Below are positions 54,736-64,000 of a stretch of 64,000 nt of DNA, piece by piece. The DNA comes from Piscicola geometra (lineage: Eukaryota; Annelida; Clitellata; Hirudinida; Piscicolidae), in the NCBI GenBank assembly GCA_943735955.1, contig OX030967.1:995767-1059766 (forward strand), written 5' to 3'. Within the stretch, counting starts at the first letter, position 1. Every line of letters starts with the position of its first letter. Made by a program: the position numbers and the translations under genes. The notes below the pieces were generated by a model that saw nothing but the letters and a program-made list of their open reading frames with translations, was not told where the DNA came from and ran no database searches.

Positions 54736-57700
54736 TCAATCAATCAATCAATCACTAATAATTTGTATAGCGCCCTTTACTAAGTGAACAAAAGCGCTCA
54801 GCCATCACGTCCCAAACAAGTACGTCTTCAGGCCTCGACGGAAAGTTATGAGTGACTTAGTTGAAGTTAAAGAAGAAGGTAAAGAATTCCATAAAAGAGG
54901 ACCACAGTAAGAAAAAGAACGTTTAGCAAAAGAGTGTTTAACTGGAAAACGAAAAGAACGATTAAAGGTGGATGATCTTAGGCCAGATTTAGGGGGTTGT
55001 TTAATTAGATTTTTAAGATAGATTGGAGCATTACAGTTATGAATTTTAAACATATTTAGGCATATTTTAAAAGTCACTCTAGATCTCAAAGGTAGCCAAT
55101 GTAACAAACGAAGATAAGGAGAAATGTGAGAAAACTTAGGAGCACGAGCAACAAGACGAGCAGCACAATTGGAGGTTTTATTTAGAGGAGCCAAAGTAGT
55201 ATTAGGGAGACCATAGTAAAGAGAGTTGCAATAATCAATCCTGGACAGAACTAGAGAAGATACAAGAAGTTGTAGGGTAGGATCATCGAGAAAAGGAAGA
55301 AGCTGTTTAATACGACGAATGTGGAAGTAGCAAGATTTAGAGACAGATAGAATTTGAGGAGCTAAAGACAAGTTAGAATCAAAAATAAAACCAAGGCTAC
55401 GAATAGAAGATGAAGGGTTTAGAGAGAGTGAAGAGGGGGGAGGCAAAACTAAAGAAGGAAGAGATAGTAAAGACTTTGATTTTTTATTGAAATATATGAG
55501 TTCAAATTTGTCCGGATTAAGTTTGAGAAACATAGAAGAAGCCCAAGAGATTATAGATTGAAGACAGAGAGTTATTTTATCAACAGTAAGGTCAAGAGAA
55601 GAGTCAGTAAAAGATGTATAAATATAGGAGTCGTCAGCATAAATTTGACTGTTTAGAGAAGATGACGAAATAATATTAGGTAGTTCCAGTAAGGGACCAA
55701 GAATTGAGCCCTGTGGAACACCATAAGATAAAGAAACAGAAGAAGAACGAGAAGATTCTATTGATACATAGGAAGTTCGCTCAGAAAGGTAGGATTTAAG
55801 CCAGATAAGAAAGGAACCAGAAATATTAAAGGAAGAGTCTAAAACATTTAATAAAAGCGTATGGTCGACAGTGTCAAAAGCAGCTGAAAAGTCAAGGCAT
55901 AAAAGAAGAGAAGAGGCATTAGAATCAAAAGTTAAAATAAGGTCATTATAGAGTTTAAGTAAAGCAGTTTCAGTGGAGTGGCCAATTCTGAAACCAGATT
56001 GAGAGGAAGGAAGAAGTGAGTTTTTTTCTAGATAGAAGGTTAATTGTTGAGAAATAACTTTTTCAAGGACCTTAGAAAGAAAGGAAATGTTAGATACAGG
56101 TCTATAACTGGATAAGGATGCAGGATCAAGAGAAGGCTTCTTAATTGTAGGAATAATAAATGAAGATTTGAGGGCAGACGGAAATTTAGATGTAGACAAA
56201 GATAAGTTAACCAAATCCAGAACAATAGGATAGAATAAAAAAGAGAGTTCTTTAAAAAGGGTTGTAGGAATAAGATCTAGAGAACAAGAAGTGGGAGACA
56301 TAGAATTAATTATATTTGTAAGATGGTCCAATGTGACAGGAGAAAAGGATGATAATGATTCAGAAGTGAACTTAGTAAAAGATGGTGTAGGCCTATTATA
56401 AGACGAAGATCTAATATTAGATATTTTATTAGTTAGAAATTCAAGATAGTCATCAGGAGAGAAAGATGGAGGAGGAGAGTTTTTATGTAAAAGTTTAGAT
56501 AAAGAAGACCACCTATTTTTAGAATTGGAGGAAGAGATAATAGAATTTCTTAAAAACGAAGAGTGTTTATTAAAAAGGAGAGTACGATAAGAAGAGAAAC
56601 AATTTTGCCATTTATTCAAACAGGATACAGAGAGAGTAGATCGATAAATTCGTTCATACTTGCGAACTAGTCGCTTAGAAGTCGTGCACTCACAATCATA
56701 CCATGGGGATTTTTTAGAGATTAGACGATACCGGAAAGTTTTAAATGGAGCAAAAATATCTAAAAGGGAAGATAGAGTAAGATTGAAATTATCCATAAAA
56801 CTATCCACATCAGTAAAAGATTTAGAGCAAAAGTCAGAAGAAAGAAAGCATTTAGTAAAATTTATTTTATCAAAATTAGACCAAGAGCGCTTAACAATAG
56901 AAGAGGGGAAGTTAGAAAAAGGCTGAACAAGAGATAATTTAAAAGATATAAAGTAGTGGTCAGTAAAGTGGAGTGGAATAGATGTTAAGTCATTAATTTT
57001 GCTATAATTAGAAGAAATCACAAAGTCAAGAGTATTACCAAGAGCATGAGTAGGAAAATTACAGTTTTGAGATAAATTAAAAAGAGAAAGAATTTCAAGA
57101 AACTTAGCAACATAGAAATCAGAAGGTTTATTACTAGAGATATTAAAGTCTCCAAGAATAAAAAATGGACAAGATAAAGAATAAAGGAATTCAGAGAGAT
57201 TATGAAAATCATCTAAAAATTGAGGTAAGGAACTGTTAGGAGGTCTATATATAGCAATTAAATTAAATTTGAAAAAAGAAAGTTTAACAGTAGTAAAAAG
57301 GCATTCAAAGGAAGAAAAATGAACAGAAGAGTCAACAGAGATAGAATACAAGGACTTAAGTAAAATACAGATACCACCATATGAAGAGTGTCGAGGAGAA
57401 AGAGGGTTAGTTGGAGGCCGAGCAAGTTCAACAAAGGAAAAACCAGTAGGAGTAGAAGCAATAACTGAGGGTGATGAAGCAGATTCATGCCAAGTTTCAG
57501 TTAAAATAAAAAAGTCTAAAGAGTTAGAAGTAATTAGATCAGAGATATAGAGTGACTTATTATTAAGTGATCTTGTGTTTAGGAGGCCAAACTTTAGATT
57601 AGTATTTTTAGAGATAATATTATTGAAGTTAACTTTATTCTTATTATCATTATTTATTTTTTTATTATTATCAGAATTTTTATGATAAATTAATTTAGAA

Positions 57701-58060
57701 GATTTTTTATTTATAATAGAATTTATTTTATAATTCAATTGTGTGTTAGTAGTTTTATCTAGGTTAGGATTAGGGTTAGAAAGGATAAGCTTTTCATTTT
57801 TTTTATAATTTCTAATAAATTTATGGTCTAAGATCTGTAAATTAAAAGCCCTACGTCTTACACTACTTTTAGGAAGTTTAGCGAAAGAAGAGAGTTCAAT
57901 TAAAAAGTCCCTAGAATACATAATAGAATGGCAATTAGGAAAGAAAAAAATTTAAATTTATAAAAAAATACTATTCCACTCATAAAAAACCGTCTAGCCA
58001 TCAGCAATACAACGTTCAAAACAGTAACAACTGAGCGCCATGCCGCCATGATGGACGCTA
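54736..58060 (-). mobile_element. L2-type LINE, near full-length
   Basis: The 3' end has GGGCGCTATACAAATTATTA, GTG and (ATTG)4; the minus-strand 5' region at about 57925-58060 is a short leader. It contains one long frame (54805-57921). The second, 5'-truncated copy at 51096-51865 is highly similar. The 5' limit is a guess from the GCCATGCCGCCATGATGG patch at 58038-58055. Confidence 0.85.
54805..57921 (-). CDS. L2-type LINE polyprotein (endonuclease and reverse transcriptase, 1038 aa)
   Basis: A single uninterrupted frame. Domain order: basic N-terminus; AP endonuclease from about residue 112 (GLLNTRSL, TETWHE, AIYRPP, LGDFNIS at about 255-261, and FTDHYFIS with the catalytic Asp-His); linker; reverse transcriptase from about 600 (SYRPVSNISFLSKVLEKV, CLDFSAAFDTVDH, GVPQGSILGPLL, the catalytic YADD near 761); C-terminal domain with SRIDYCNSLYYG and LLHWLPLRSR. 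Between GPLL and YADD about nine residues usually present (F-x-Y-I-x-P-L) are missing, so the enzyme may be inactive despite the open frame. The start is the first Met of the frame. L2 clade by C-terminal wording; the clade was not tested by a tree. Confidence 0.9.
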   Translation of the reverse strand: MYSRDFLIELSSFAKLPKSSVRRRAFNLQILDHKFIRNYKKNEKLILSNPNPNLDKTTNTQLNYKINSIINKKSSKLIYHKNSDNNKKINNDNKNKVNFNNIISKNTNLKFGLLNTRSLNNKSLYISDLITSNSLDFFILTETWHESASSPSVIASTPTGFSFVELARPPTNPLSPRHSSYGGICILLKSLYSISVDSSVHFSSFECLFTTVKLSFFKFNLIAIYRPPNSSLPQFLDDFHNLSEFLYSLSCPFFILGDFNISSNKPSDFYVAKFLEILSLFNLSQNCNFPTHALGNTLDFVISSNYSKINDLTSIPLHFTDHYFISFKLSLVQPFSNFPSSIVKRSWSNFDKINFTKCFLSSDFCSKSFTDVDSFMDNFNLTLSSLLDIFAPFKTFRYRLISKKSPWYDCECTTSKRLVRKYERIYRSTLSVSCLNKWQNCFSSYRTLLFNKHSSFLRNSIISSSNSKNRWSSLSKLLHKNSPPPSFSPDDYLEFLTNKISNIRSSSYNRPTPSFTKFTSESLSSFSPVTLDHLTNIINSMSPTSCSLDLIPTTLFKELSFLFYPIVLDLVNLSLSTSKFPSALKSSFIIPTIKKPSLDPASLSSYRPVSNISFLSKVLEKVISQQLTFYLEKNSLLPSSQSGFRIGHSTETALLKLYNDLILTFDSNASSLLLCLDFSAAFDTVDHTLLLNVLDSSFNISGSFLIWLKSYLSERTSYVSIESSRSSSVSLSYGVPQGSILGPLLELPNIISSSSLNSQIYADDSYIYTSFTDSSLDLTVDKITLCLQSIISWASSMFLKLNPDKFELIYFNKKSKSLLSLPSLVLPPPSSLSLNPSSSIRSLGFIFDSNLSLAPQILSVSKSCYFHIRRIKQLLPFLDDPTLQLLVSSLVLSRIDYCNSLYYGLPNTTLAPLNKTSNCAARLVARAPKFSHISPYLRLLHWLPLRSRVTFKICLNMFKIHNCNAPIYLKNLIKQPPKSGLRSSTFNRSFRFPVKHSFAKRSFSYCGPLLWNSLPSSLTSTKSLITFRRGLKTYLFGT

Positions 58061-58300
58061 AACAAAAAACTTAAGTTACAATTTAGATGATTTAATAAAT
58101 GACAAGCATTAGATAAAAGAATTATAGTTTTTATGAATGAATAACTAGCTTTTGAAAAGTTTGGGAAAATTGAGATGTTTGTTGCCAAGTTTCACCTTTT
58201 GAACGCAAATTGAATAATGTTTTGTTTTATTTAGTTTTAATAAAGTTTTATAAAAAAATGTTTTTATTTCCAAAACCTTTCACCAAAGGAAATCTCTCTA
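58061..58300. other. No recognised feature
   Basis: AT-rich spacer between the L2 leader and the hAT-B-like remnant. A 64-residue minus-strand frame (57994-58188) extends from the LINE leader and shows no domain. Confidence 0.35.
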
Positions 58301-58625
58301 ATAAGCATGGTCCGAACCTCACTTTTTGGTAGTGAGGGTTAGGGTTAATGTGGACCCCCCCACTTTTTCAATGAAAACATTTTAAAACTATCAAACATGG
58401 CATAAAACTGAATTTTCACATATTAATACATTGTGTGTATGTGTAGTTATAGTTATAGCTGTCTAAAATAAAACGTTTTATTGCTTACTTAAATATTCGT
58501 AAAAAAAGTTTAAAAAACATTTTCAAGTGGGGGAAGAGAGGTTCCAAACCCCAAGCCCCCCTAGGATCGTGCAGGCTGGTAAGGACCTCTCAAAGATTTG
58601 CAGCAGATCGCCGCCCTGCTTATAA
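58301..58625. mobile_element. hAT-B-like remnant
   Basis: GTGGACCCCCCCACTTTTTC, TAGTTATAGTTATAGCTGTC, CCCCTAGGATCG and CAGCAGATCGCCGCCCTG repeat the subterminal and terminal wording of hAT-B (40533-40860 and 43220-43246). The order is scrambled and no transposase is present. Confidence 0.6.
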
Positions 58626-59027
58626 GGACAAAATATTGTGATCCGAGCCCTGTCCTTAAAAGAGAAGTTTCACTGTAAAGCAGTTTCAGTCGAGTAAATA
58701 TAATTTATTTGTTTATATATTTCGCAAATATTAATTATAAAACAAAAAATCAAAATTTGAATAACCTATTTTTATTAGTTTCAATATTATTTTAACTCAA
58801 TTGGATGCATATACCATAGATATAGTAAAACTATTTGTTCTTTTTAGGTTATCTATGTCATATACCTTTAGTAATATATCCTGTATAATATACTATATAC
58901 AAATATATAGTATATGACTTCATAAATATTATTGAATGTAGACTCTACATTGTAGAGGTTTTTAAAAGTAAAGCTTAATAAAAGTTACAAAAAGCTCAGT
59001 TTGAAATAAAGTTAACCCATTTTGAAA
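58626..59027. other. 5' flank of MMACHC
   Basis: AT-rich region with TATA-like strings (58865-58915, ATATACTATATACAAATATA). It presumably includes the promoter and 5' untranslated region, but no specific element can be assigned. No gene. Confidence 0.4.
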
Positions 59028-60317
59028 ATGGAAATAATACATGAAAGATTAAAAGATTTTCTCACACCTTTTGGATTTGAATGCTATCCATTCCAAGTTG
59101 GTTATGTGTCCTTTCTGAGAGACTTTGTAAAACAATGTTTAAACTTTTTACGCAGGATAACATCAAGCCTATTGTATAATAATTCACTGATCCGTAATAA
59201 GTGTTATTTTTCTAGAACTTTTTTTATATATTTATTATTTAACAAAGATAGGCTGGTACAACGACAGTGTCACCAGGCATTTCCACTTCAAATACCCTTA
59301 CGATACACTATCATTCGTTTTCGTGAGCACTCCACAAATGTTTGAGAAAGTTTTTTGTCCGTTCGTGCACGAGTGGGATGGCGAAGGAAAAAGTGATCCT
59401 TTGGATCAGTGTATGAAAAGTTTTTTCAAAAAAGTTAAAGATGTAAGTTGTTTAGTATGTTTCTTTTCTAGAATTTGTTAATAAAGTGATAAAAAACTAC
59501 ATTTAACATTTTCCGCTCCCATGCAGTTATTGCCTGAGCACGAGACAGAATTGATACATGACTTTGAGCTGCACCACTCGAAGAGGCCCAAGGTGCTCGT
59601 GCAGACAGCAGGGCATGTGGCTGGAGCCGCCTTCTACTTCCAACGCTGCCACATAACCCATAATGACCCCTGGCCTCAAGATGTTGGGATCTTCTTAAAA
59701 TTTTGTTTTTTCAGTATTCTATTATATAGAATAATAAACATTTCAAAAGTTTAAATAATTAATTTTCATTAGTTTGTTAATTAAAGCATCATAATCTAAA
59801 AGATACTTTTTATTCTTTATAACTTGCACATTGGCTCTACTGAAGAAAAAGATTTATGGAGTGTCTCTTCACCCTAAATATGGAGGGTGGTTTGGCCTGC
59901 GAGGAATCATGACCTTCAAGCATGTCACAGTGCCTCATCTGCAATTGAACCCCCTTCCCAACTTTCTAGACAAGCAACAAGTGATTGCTTTCATCCATTA
60001 AGAGTTATGACTATAATTACATTTGTTCTGATGTTAAAGACTTTAAAATTAATTTTCATCACTCAACAACCTTCCCACAACGCCTATTCATTTCAATTCG
60101 TTTATCCATTCATTCCACCCAACCACTCAATCCGTCCAACCTACTCCAGATCATCTTTCTCTTAGACAAGTACAACCACTCATGGAGTGATGGCACGTAT
60201 CGAGACGTGATCACTCCCCTCCTCAAGTACTCCCCCCTGCAACAACTCTACTTCCAAACCGCCCCCGAACTCCGCGTCCAGTTGGTCCACAAGATCAAGC
60301 ATGGCTCGCCTATCTGA
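59028..60317 (+). CDS. MMACHC: MMACHC homologue (cobalamin trafficking and dealkylation protein), 5 exons
   Basis: Exons 59028-59096, 59248-59442, 59527-59682, 59846-59980 and 60150-60317 give 723 nt (240 aa and stop); all borders are GT-AG and in phase 0. The product matches MMACHC (CblC) along its length: LTPFGFECYPFQ (residues 12-23), WYNDSV (26-31), FVFVSTPQMF (about 42-51), DPLDQC, KRPKVLVQTAGHVAGAAFYFQ (107-127), SLHPKYGGWFGLRG (147-160), WSDGTYRDVITP (197-208) and an end near HKIKHGSPI. MMACHC is a cytosolic protein that removes the upper ligand of incoming cobalamins (decyanation, glutathione-dependent dealkylation) and hands the vitamin to later steps. The conserved His of the QTAxHVAGAA segment is present. 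It is shorter than the human protein (282 aa) because the variable C-terminal tail is absent. Start: ATG 59028. No internal stops; likely functional. Confidence 0.93.
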
Positions 60318-60766
60318 TAATACGCCTAATTCCGTGTATAATGCGAATTTTTTATTTTCTAATTTACTCTCAAGCTTCTCAAAAACGCAAACTGATTGAT
60401 TCTGCCCTTTAAAATCGTTGGCATTTTGGATCTAGCTTTCTAGTTTTCTTGTTTTTAAATATTTTTCATTAAAAAAAGAGCGCACTGAATACATGATGCC
60501 TTACGGTACTTATTTCAGTAACTGAACTTCTGGTTTTCAACATTAATATTGCTTTTTGATTTGCTATATTTATTTTCATTTAAATTCATTTAATACATCA
60601 GTTTCCAAGACTATTCTGTAGAGTTCTACTACTCTTTGTGACACATTTGAGTATTTTCTATTATTTCAATCATTGAAGCAAAATCACTCGAAAATTGTCA
60701 ATAATTTATGTTGATTTAAAATATATAAATTGTAATTTTCATGTATATCACTTCCACCAGAGGTTG
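60318..60766. other. 3' flank of MMACHC, no other feature seen
   Basis: AT-rich, no frames; ATTAAA near 60469 could be a 3'-end signal. Confidence 0.4.
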
Positions 60767-61072
60767 TAGGTAAACTTCATAAAGAAGAAAGCAGAAAAGT
60801 GCATAATGTAAATGTTTAAAATGCTGAATTACTTTCCAGAATGTCAGTTTATACTTATAAAAAACGTCAATTTAGGGCTAGGGTTAGATGTAGGTCTTAT
60901 ATATTTATTTTTAAAAAATGACACTATAAAGAAATATGATTCACATTCTAATCCGAAAAATTACTTTAAAAATATCTAAAAAAATAAATTAAAAATTGAC
61001 GTTATTTCTGTAAAAAAAAGTATAAACTGACATTCTGCACTTTTCTGTTTTCTTCTTTATGCAATTTACCTA
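60767..61072. mobile_element. Palindromic MITE, about 306 bp
   Basis: Inverted ends TAGGTAAACTTCATAAAGAA and, reversed, TAGGTAAATTGCATAAAGAA, continuing as GAAAGCAGAAAAGTGCA on one arm and GAAAACAGAAAAGTGCA on the other, with AATGTCAGTTTATACTT and GTATAAACTGACATT further inside. No coding capacity; no clear target duplication. Confidence 0.8.
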
Positions 61073-61809
61073 TAACTCACCAGAATATAAATATTCTCAA
61101 TGCCTTAAATGTTTCTCACAAATATCCGAAAATGCATAACTTCTAGAATTTATGAACTTCTGGAATTAACAAGGATTATCATGACTATAAGACTTTGGCA
61201 GGCGTTGGTTTACATTTGATATTTCAACCTTATTTGGAAAATCGATATCTTCAGAAAGCAGTTTTGTTTCGCTAGCAGTTATCATATAATTGCTCATGAA
61301 ACACTTCAAAAACATGTTTGTGTTTGTTTTTTTGAAAAAAATTTTCCCGCTTACTGTCATCATCACCAAAATGCAGGTCATCATCCACCACACCAGCACT
61401 CTGTTTCACCACTTCCCGTCTTCCATCTCTCTCAGTGGCGATGTGTCAAAGCCTTTTGCTGTCTCTTATTTTGACTGAGTAGCCGAATGTGGCTTGACCG
61501 ATGTTCAATGGTCTCACGTTTGAGCACAGCCGTAGTAGCCTGTTGGAGCGAATAAAAAGTTTTAATTTGTGGCATGTGCGTATCCAGACCAGATTAAAAA
61601 AGAAGGCAGTTTTTTTTTATTAATTTAATAAAATATTTTCCCATTTTTCAAGAAAAGTAAAATTGACTATGCTTGTGATTTATTTGAAACGTTAATTTTT
61701 TTACATATAATATTTATAAAAAAACTACATTTACATAATATACAAGAAATAAATTTTTATTTACATAGCAACCCCAATGGACATATGCTAATGAGCATGT
61801 CCCGATCAC
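61073..61809. other. Unclassified spacer
   Basis: Overlapping frames on both strands at 61166-61478 are short and show nothing recognisable. Codon style and base content change slightly at 61370-61460 (TCATCATCCACCACACCAGC), which might be a decayed exon. Confidence 0.3.
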
Positions 61810-63306
61810 AATTATGAGAATCGGGACAAATAGTGCTATTTTACTAGTTTAGAAGCTTCATGAAAGAAATTATTAGACGATGCTCATGTCAAAATACTCT
61901 TCATTCAATGCATTCTTCAAGTAATATTATAAAAATACTGAAAAAACTACTGTAATTTCGTGTCACCTAATACTAGTATTATGAGAGTCGGGACATTTGT
62001 GTTAACGTCATGGTGTGCATAATATAAAATAATGATATAGTTTTACGAAGAAGAAACATAAGAGCCCAACATTTAACATTTATATTTCTTTACACATGAA
62101 ATGTATTCAGGAAAAATAAATTAATATTACTCACTTGTTGCTTAATAAATCGCGATGATCAGCGGGATGCTAAAATCAAAACAGAAATTTTTGGAATGAA
62201 CAAGGTAGCCAAAAACTCATAAATTGAGTATTTTAAAATCGAGAGAAGTAAAAACACGTTTTTAAATATGTCTATGACTGAATAAATCAAACCGGATAGA
62301 ATTAAAAAAAACAAATATTTAATAATTGAGATTTGTGAAAGAAATTTAAGAAATGCTTTTTAAGCTTATTTTCAATTTTTAAATAGCTAGAAAGTATTAT
62401 ATCGTAGTATTTATTATGAATATTTTACATGGATAATATTTTTATATTCCTTTTTTTAAAAAATGCATCTAGTCTTGGATACAACTTTCTATTCTTTTTA
62501 AAAACAAGTAAGACAGTGCAAATCGTAAGTCTGTAATCGATTCTGGATTAACCCACATACATACGATGTGCTGTGTCTTACTTGTTTTTCAAAAGAATGG
62601 AAAATCGTATCAAAGACTGCATGCATTTTATTAAAGAAAAGGAATATTAAAATATTATCCATGTAAAATTCTTATAATAAATAGTACTATATTATACTTT
62701 CTAGCTATTCAAAAAATCAAAATAGACTAAAAACGCATGTCTATGTTTAAATTTGCTAACAGATTTTTAATATTAAATATTGAGGTTTATGTATTAGTTA
62801 GTTCTATCCGGTTTGATTTATTCCGTCGTAGGTTCATTTAAAAACGTGGTTTTACTTCTTTCAACTTTTATAACAATATTTTTTATCAGCTTTCCGCTAT
62901 TTTGTTATTTTTCACAACTTCTCACTTTTGATTCTAGCGTTTTTTTCCCGCTGATCATTGTGATTTATCAAGAAACAAGTGGGTACTAAACTTCTAATTT
63001 TTTCAGATAATACAGTTTATGAGTATAGGAAGATAAATTTATAATATCGGGCTCTTATGTTTCTTTTTTATAGAACAATATCAACATATCCTAACATGCA
63101 TACCCTGACGTTAGCACAAAATGTCCCGATTCTCATTAACTAGTATTAGGTGTCACGACTTTACAGTATATTTTAAAGTTGTTTAATATTATTCATTGAA
63201 TAAGATAATGTTTTAAAAAGTATTTTGACATGAGCATCGTCTAATAATATTTTTAATGAAACTTGAAGTAAAAAAATAGAATTAGTTGTCCCGATTCTCA
63301 TAATTA
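61810..63306. repeat. 1.5-kb long inverted repeat (foldback)
   Basis: The left arm starts AATTATGAGAATCGGGAC and the right arm ends GTCCCGATTCTCATAATT. Matched inner markers: GACGATGCTCATGTCAAAAT (61875) against ATTTTGACATGAGCATCGTC (63222); CCTAATACTAGTATTATGAG-type (61967) against ACTAGTATTAGGTGTC (63140); AAACATAAGAGCCC (62054) against GGGCTCTTATGTTTC (63049); GATCAGCGGGA (62157) against CCCGCTGATCA (62949); TAAGACAGTGCAAATCGTA (62509) against TGCTGTGTCTTACTTG (62570). The arms of about 720 bp meet near 62545. No frame. Probably a foldback or MITE-type element. Confidence 0.88.
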
Positions 63307-63339
63307 TAGACTTTTCGATAATATAGCTTTGTTCCAATA

Positions 63340-63600
63340 CTATTTTCTCTCTTAGATGGCACTAATTACCAAAAAAAAAGAAGAAACCAAGAGGCTGCTC
63401 AACGTTATCGAGAAAAATTGAAAACCGAAAACAGAGAAATATACAATAAACGTAAAAGAGCTGCAGCCAAAAAGTAAAGAGAATCTAAGAAGGTACCATA
63501 CGCGAAAAGCGAGCAGGACGAAAGAGAGAGAAAGCATCTGCAGCGGTCACGAAAAAAGCAGTAGCAGCAGGCTCAATCTTCTCCACTTACCCTCGATCTA
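63340..63600 (+). pseudogene. Basic, coiled-coil-like protein fragment
   Basis: In one plus-strand frame from 63356: YQKKRRNQEAAQRYREKLKT, then NREIYNKRKRAAAKK and a stop at 63475, followed by RESKK. The R/K/E-rich repeat is like basic DNA-binding segments found in uncharacterised proteins of DNA transposons. It has a likely acceptor (CTCTTAG) before it but no complete gene. The window ends 400 bp further on. Confidence 0.35.
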
Positions 63601-64000
63601 CCAGTAGCTGCCAGTACCAGCAGCCCAGTTATCCTGCAGCGAACCTGTACCCCTCAAGTGTTCAGATCACTGACCACTGTTTTTGCGACTAGCACATCAT
63701 GTTCTGGCACAACTAAAAATTGGAGCTCCAAAGCGAGTTGCGCCTGGATGCGCAGACATCAACTCATGGCAGTGGTTTTTTACCGAAGTGAGAAGCCAGA
63801 AAACTCGAGGCGAGGCTTTAAATTTAGTAATTCGGGTATCAAAAAAGATAGTTTTTACTTAAGTTATTGAAAAAGTCTAAGTTATACTCAAAGAAATTCT
63901 GTAAAAAACTGTTGAAAAAACTTTTTTAAGCATACAAGATCTTAAAGTGTACATGCTTTCGACTTAACACAAATTGTTTAAGTCAGTACATCTCTGAATT
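63601..64000. other. Unclassified end of window
   Basis: A plus-strand frame at 63658-63870 (70 aa) shows no recognised motif. The rest is AT-rich without features. Confidence 0.3.

Noticed and set aside
56660..56926. 88-aa plus-strand frame
   Set aside because: Antisense within the open L2 polyprotein.

Overview
The window reads as AT-rich nuclear DNA of an invertebrate-like animal. Supporting signs are spliced genes with animal-type products (an MMACHC homologue and a SAM-dependent methyltransferase), GT-AG introns, a tRNA-derived SINE, L2-type and other LINEs, a CsRn1-like Ty3/gypsy element, hAT, piggyBac and pogo transposons, and very long microsatellites. I cannot name the phylum. By my reading, well over three quarters of the window is transposon or satellite DNA.

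Host genes. (1) A class I methyltransferase gene on the + strand is reconstructed from five exons with matching phases: 7283-7467, 25026-25118, 25545-25679, 30865-31249 and 31711-31869. The model gives 318 residues; exon 1 is the least certain. Its introns are inflated by mobile DNA. Intron 1 (17.6 kb) holds an 8.3-kb foldback-type element, a gypsy element and satellites. Intron 3 (5.2 kb) is almost entirely one piggyBac element containing nested pogo and hAT copies. Intron 4 is mostly a (GT)n tract. (2) A four-exon gene of unknown function at 38511-39298 (164 aa). (3) A compact five-exon MMACHC (cobalamin-processing) gene at 59028-60317 (240 aa).

Layout. 0-8 kb: hAT remnants, a foldback element (FB-1), LINE reverse-transcriptase pieces, SINE, (GTAT)n and exon 1. 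8.3-16.6 kb: a large FB-2 element with minisatellite-bearing inverted ends, a broken element-type protein gene, a broken ST13/HIP copy, and nested elements. 17.3-22.1 kb: a decayed gypsy element with tRNA-Trp primer site, split by a TA-flanked element and by a hAT with a perfect 8-bp duplication. 23.2-24.9 kb: an 18-bp minisatellite split by a complete FB-2 copy. 25-32 kb: methyltransferase exons and the nested piggyBac. 32.2-37.3 kb: a LINE on the - strand and remnants. 38-39.3 kb: unknown gene. 39.6-47.6 kb: nested hATs, LINE fragments and small elements. 48-58 kb: four LINE copies on the - strand, an 828-bp (TAG)n tract that looks like a LINE tail, and a Tigger-like remnant. 59-64 kb: MMACHC, a small palindromic element, and a 1.5-kb long inverted repeat.

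The most unusual material is a pair of foldback families, here called FB-1 and FB-2. Their inverted ends are built from short tandem repeats, both share a terminal GGATGYAG and a subterminal ACGGACTTTATTTTTT-like block, and one copy is 8.3 kb long and may derive from an autonomous parent. The labels FB-1, FB-2, hAT-A and hAT-B are working names for this window only.
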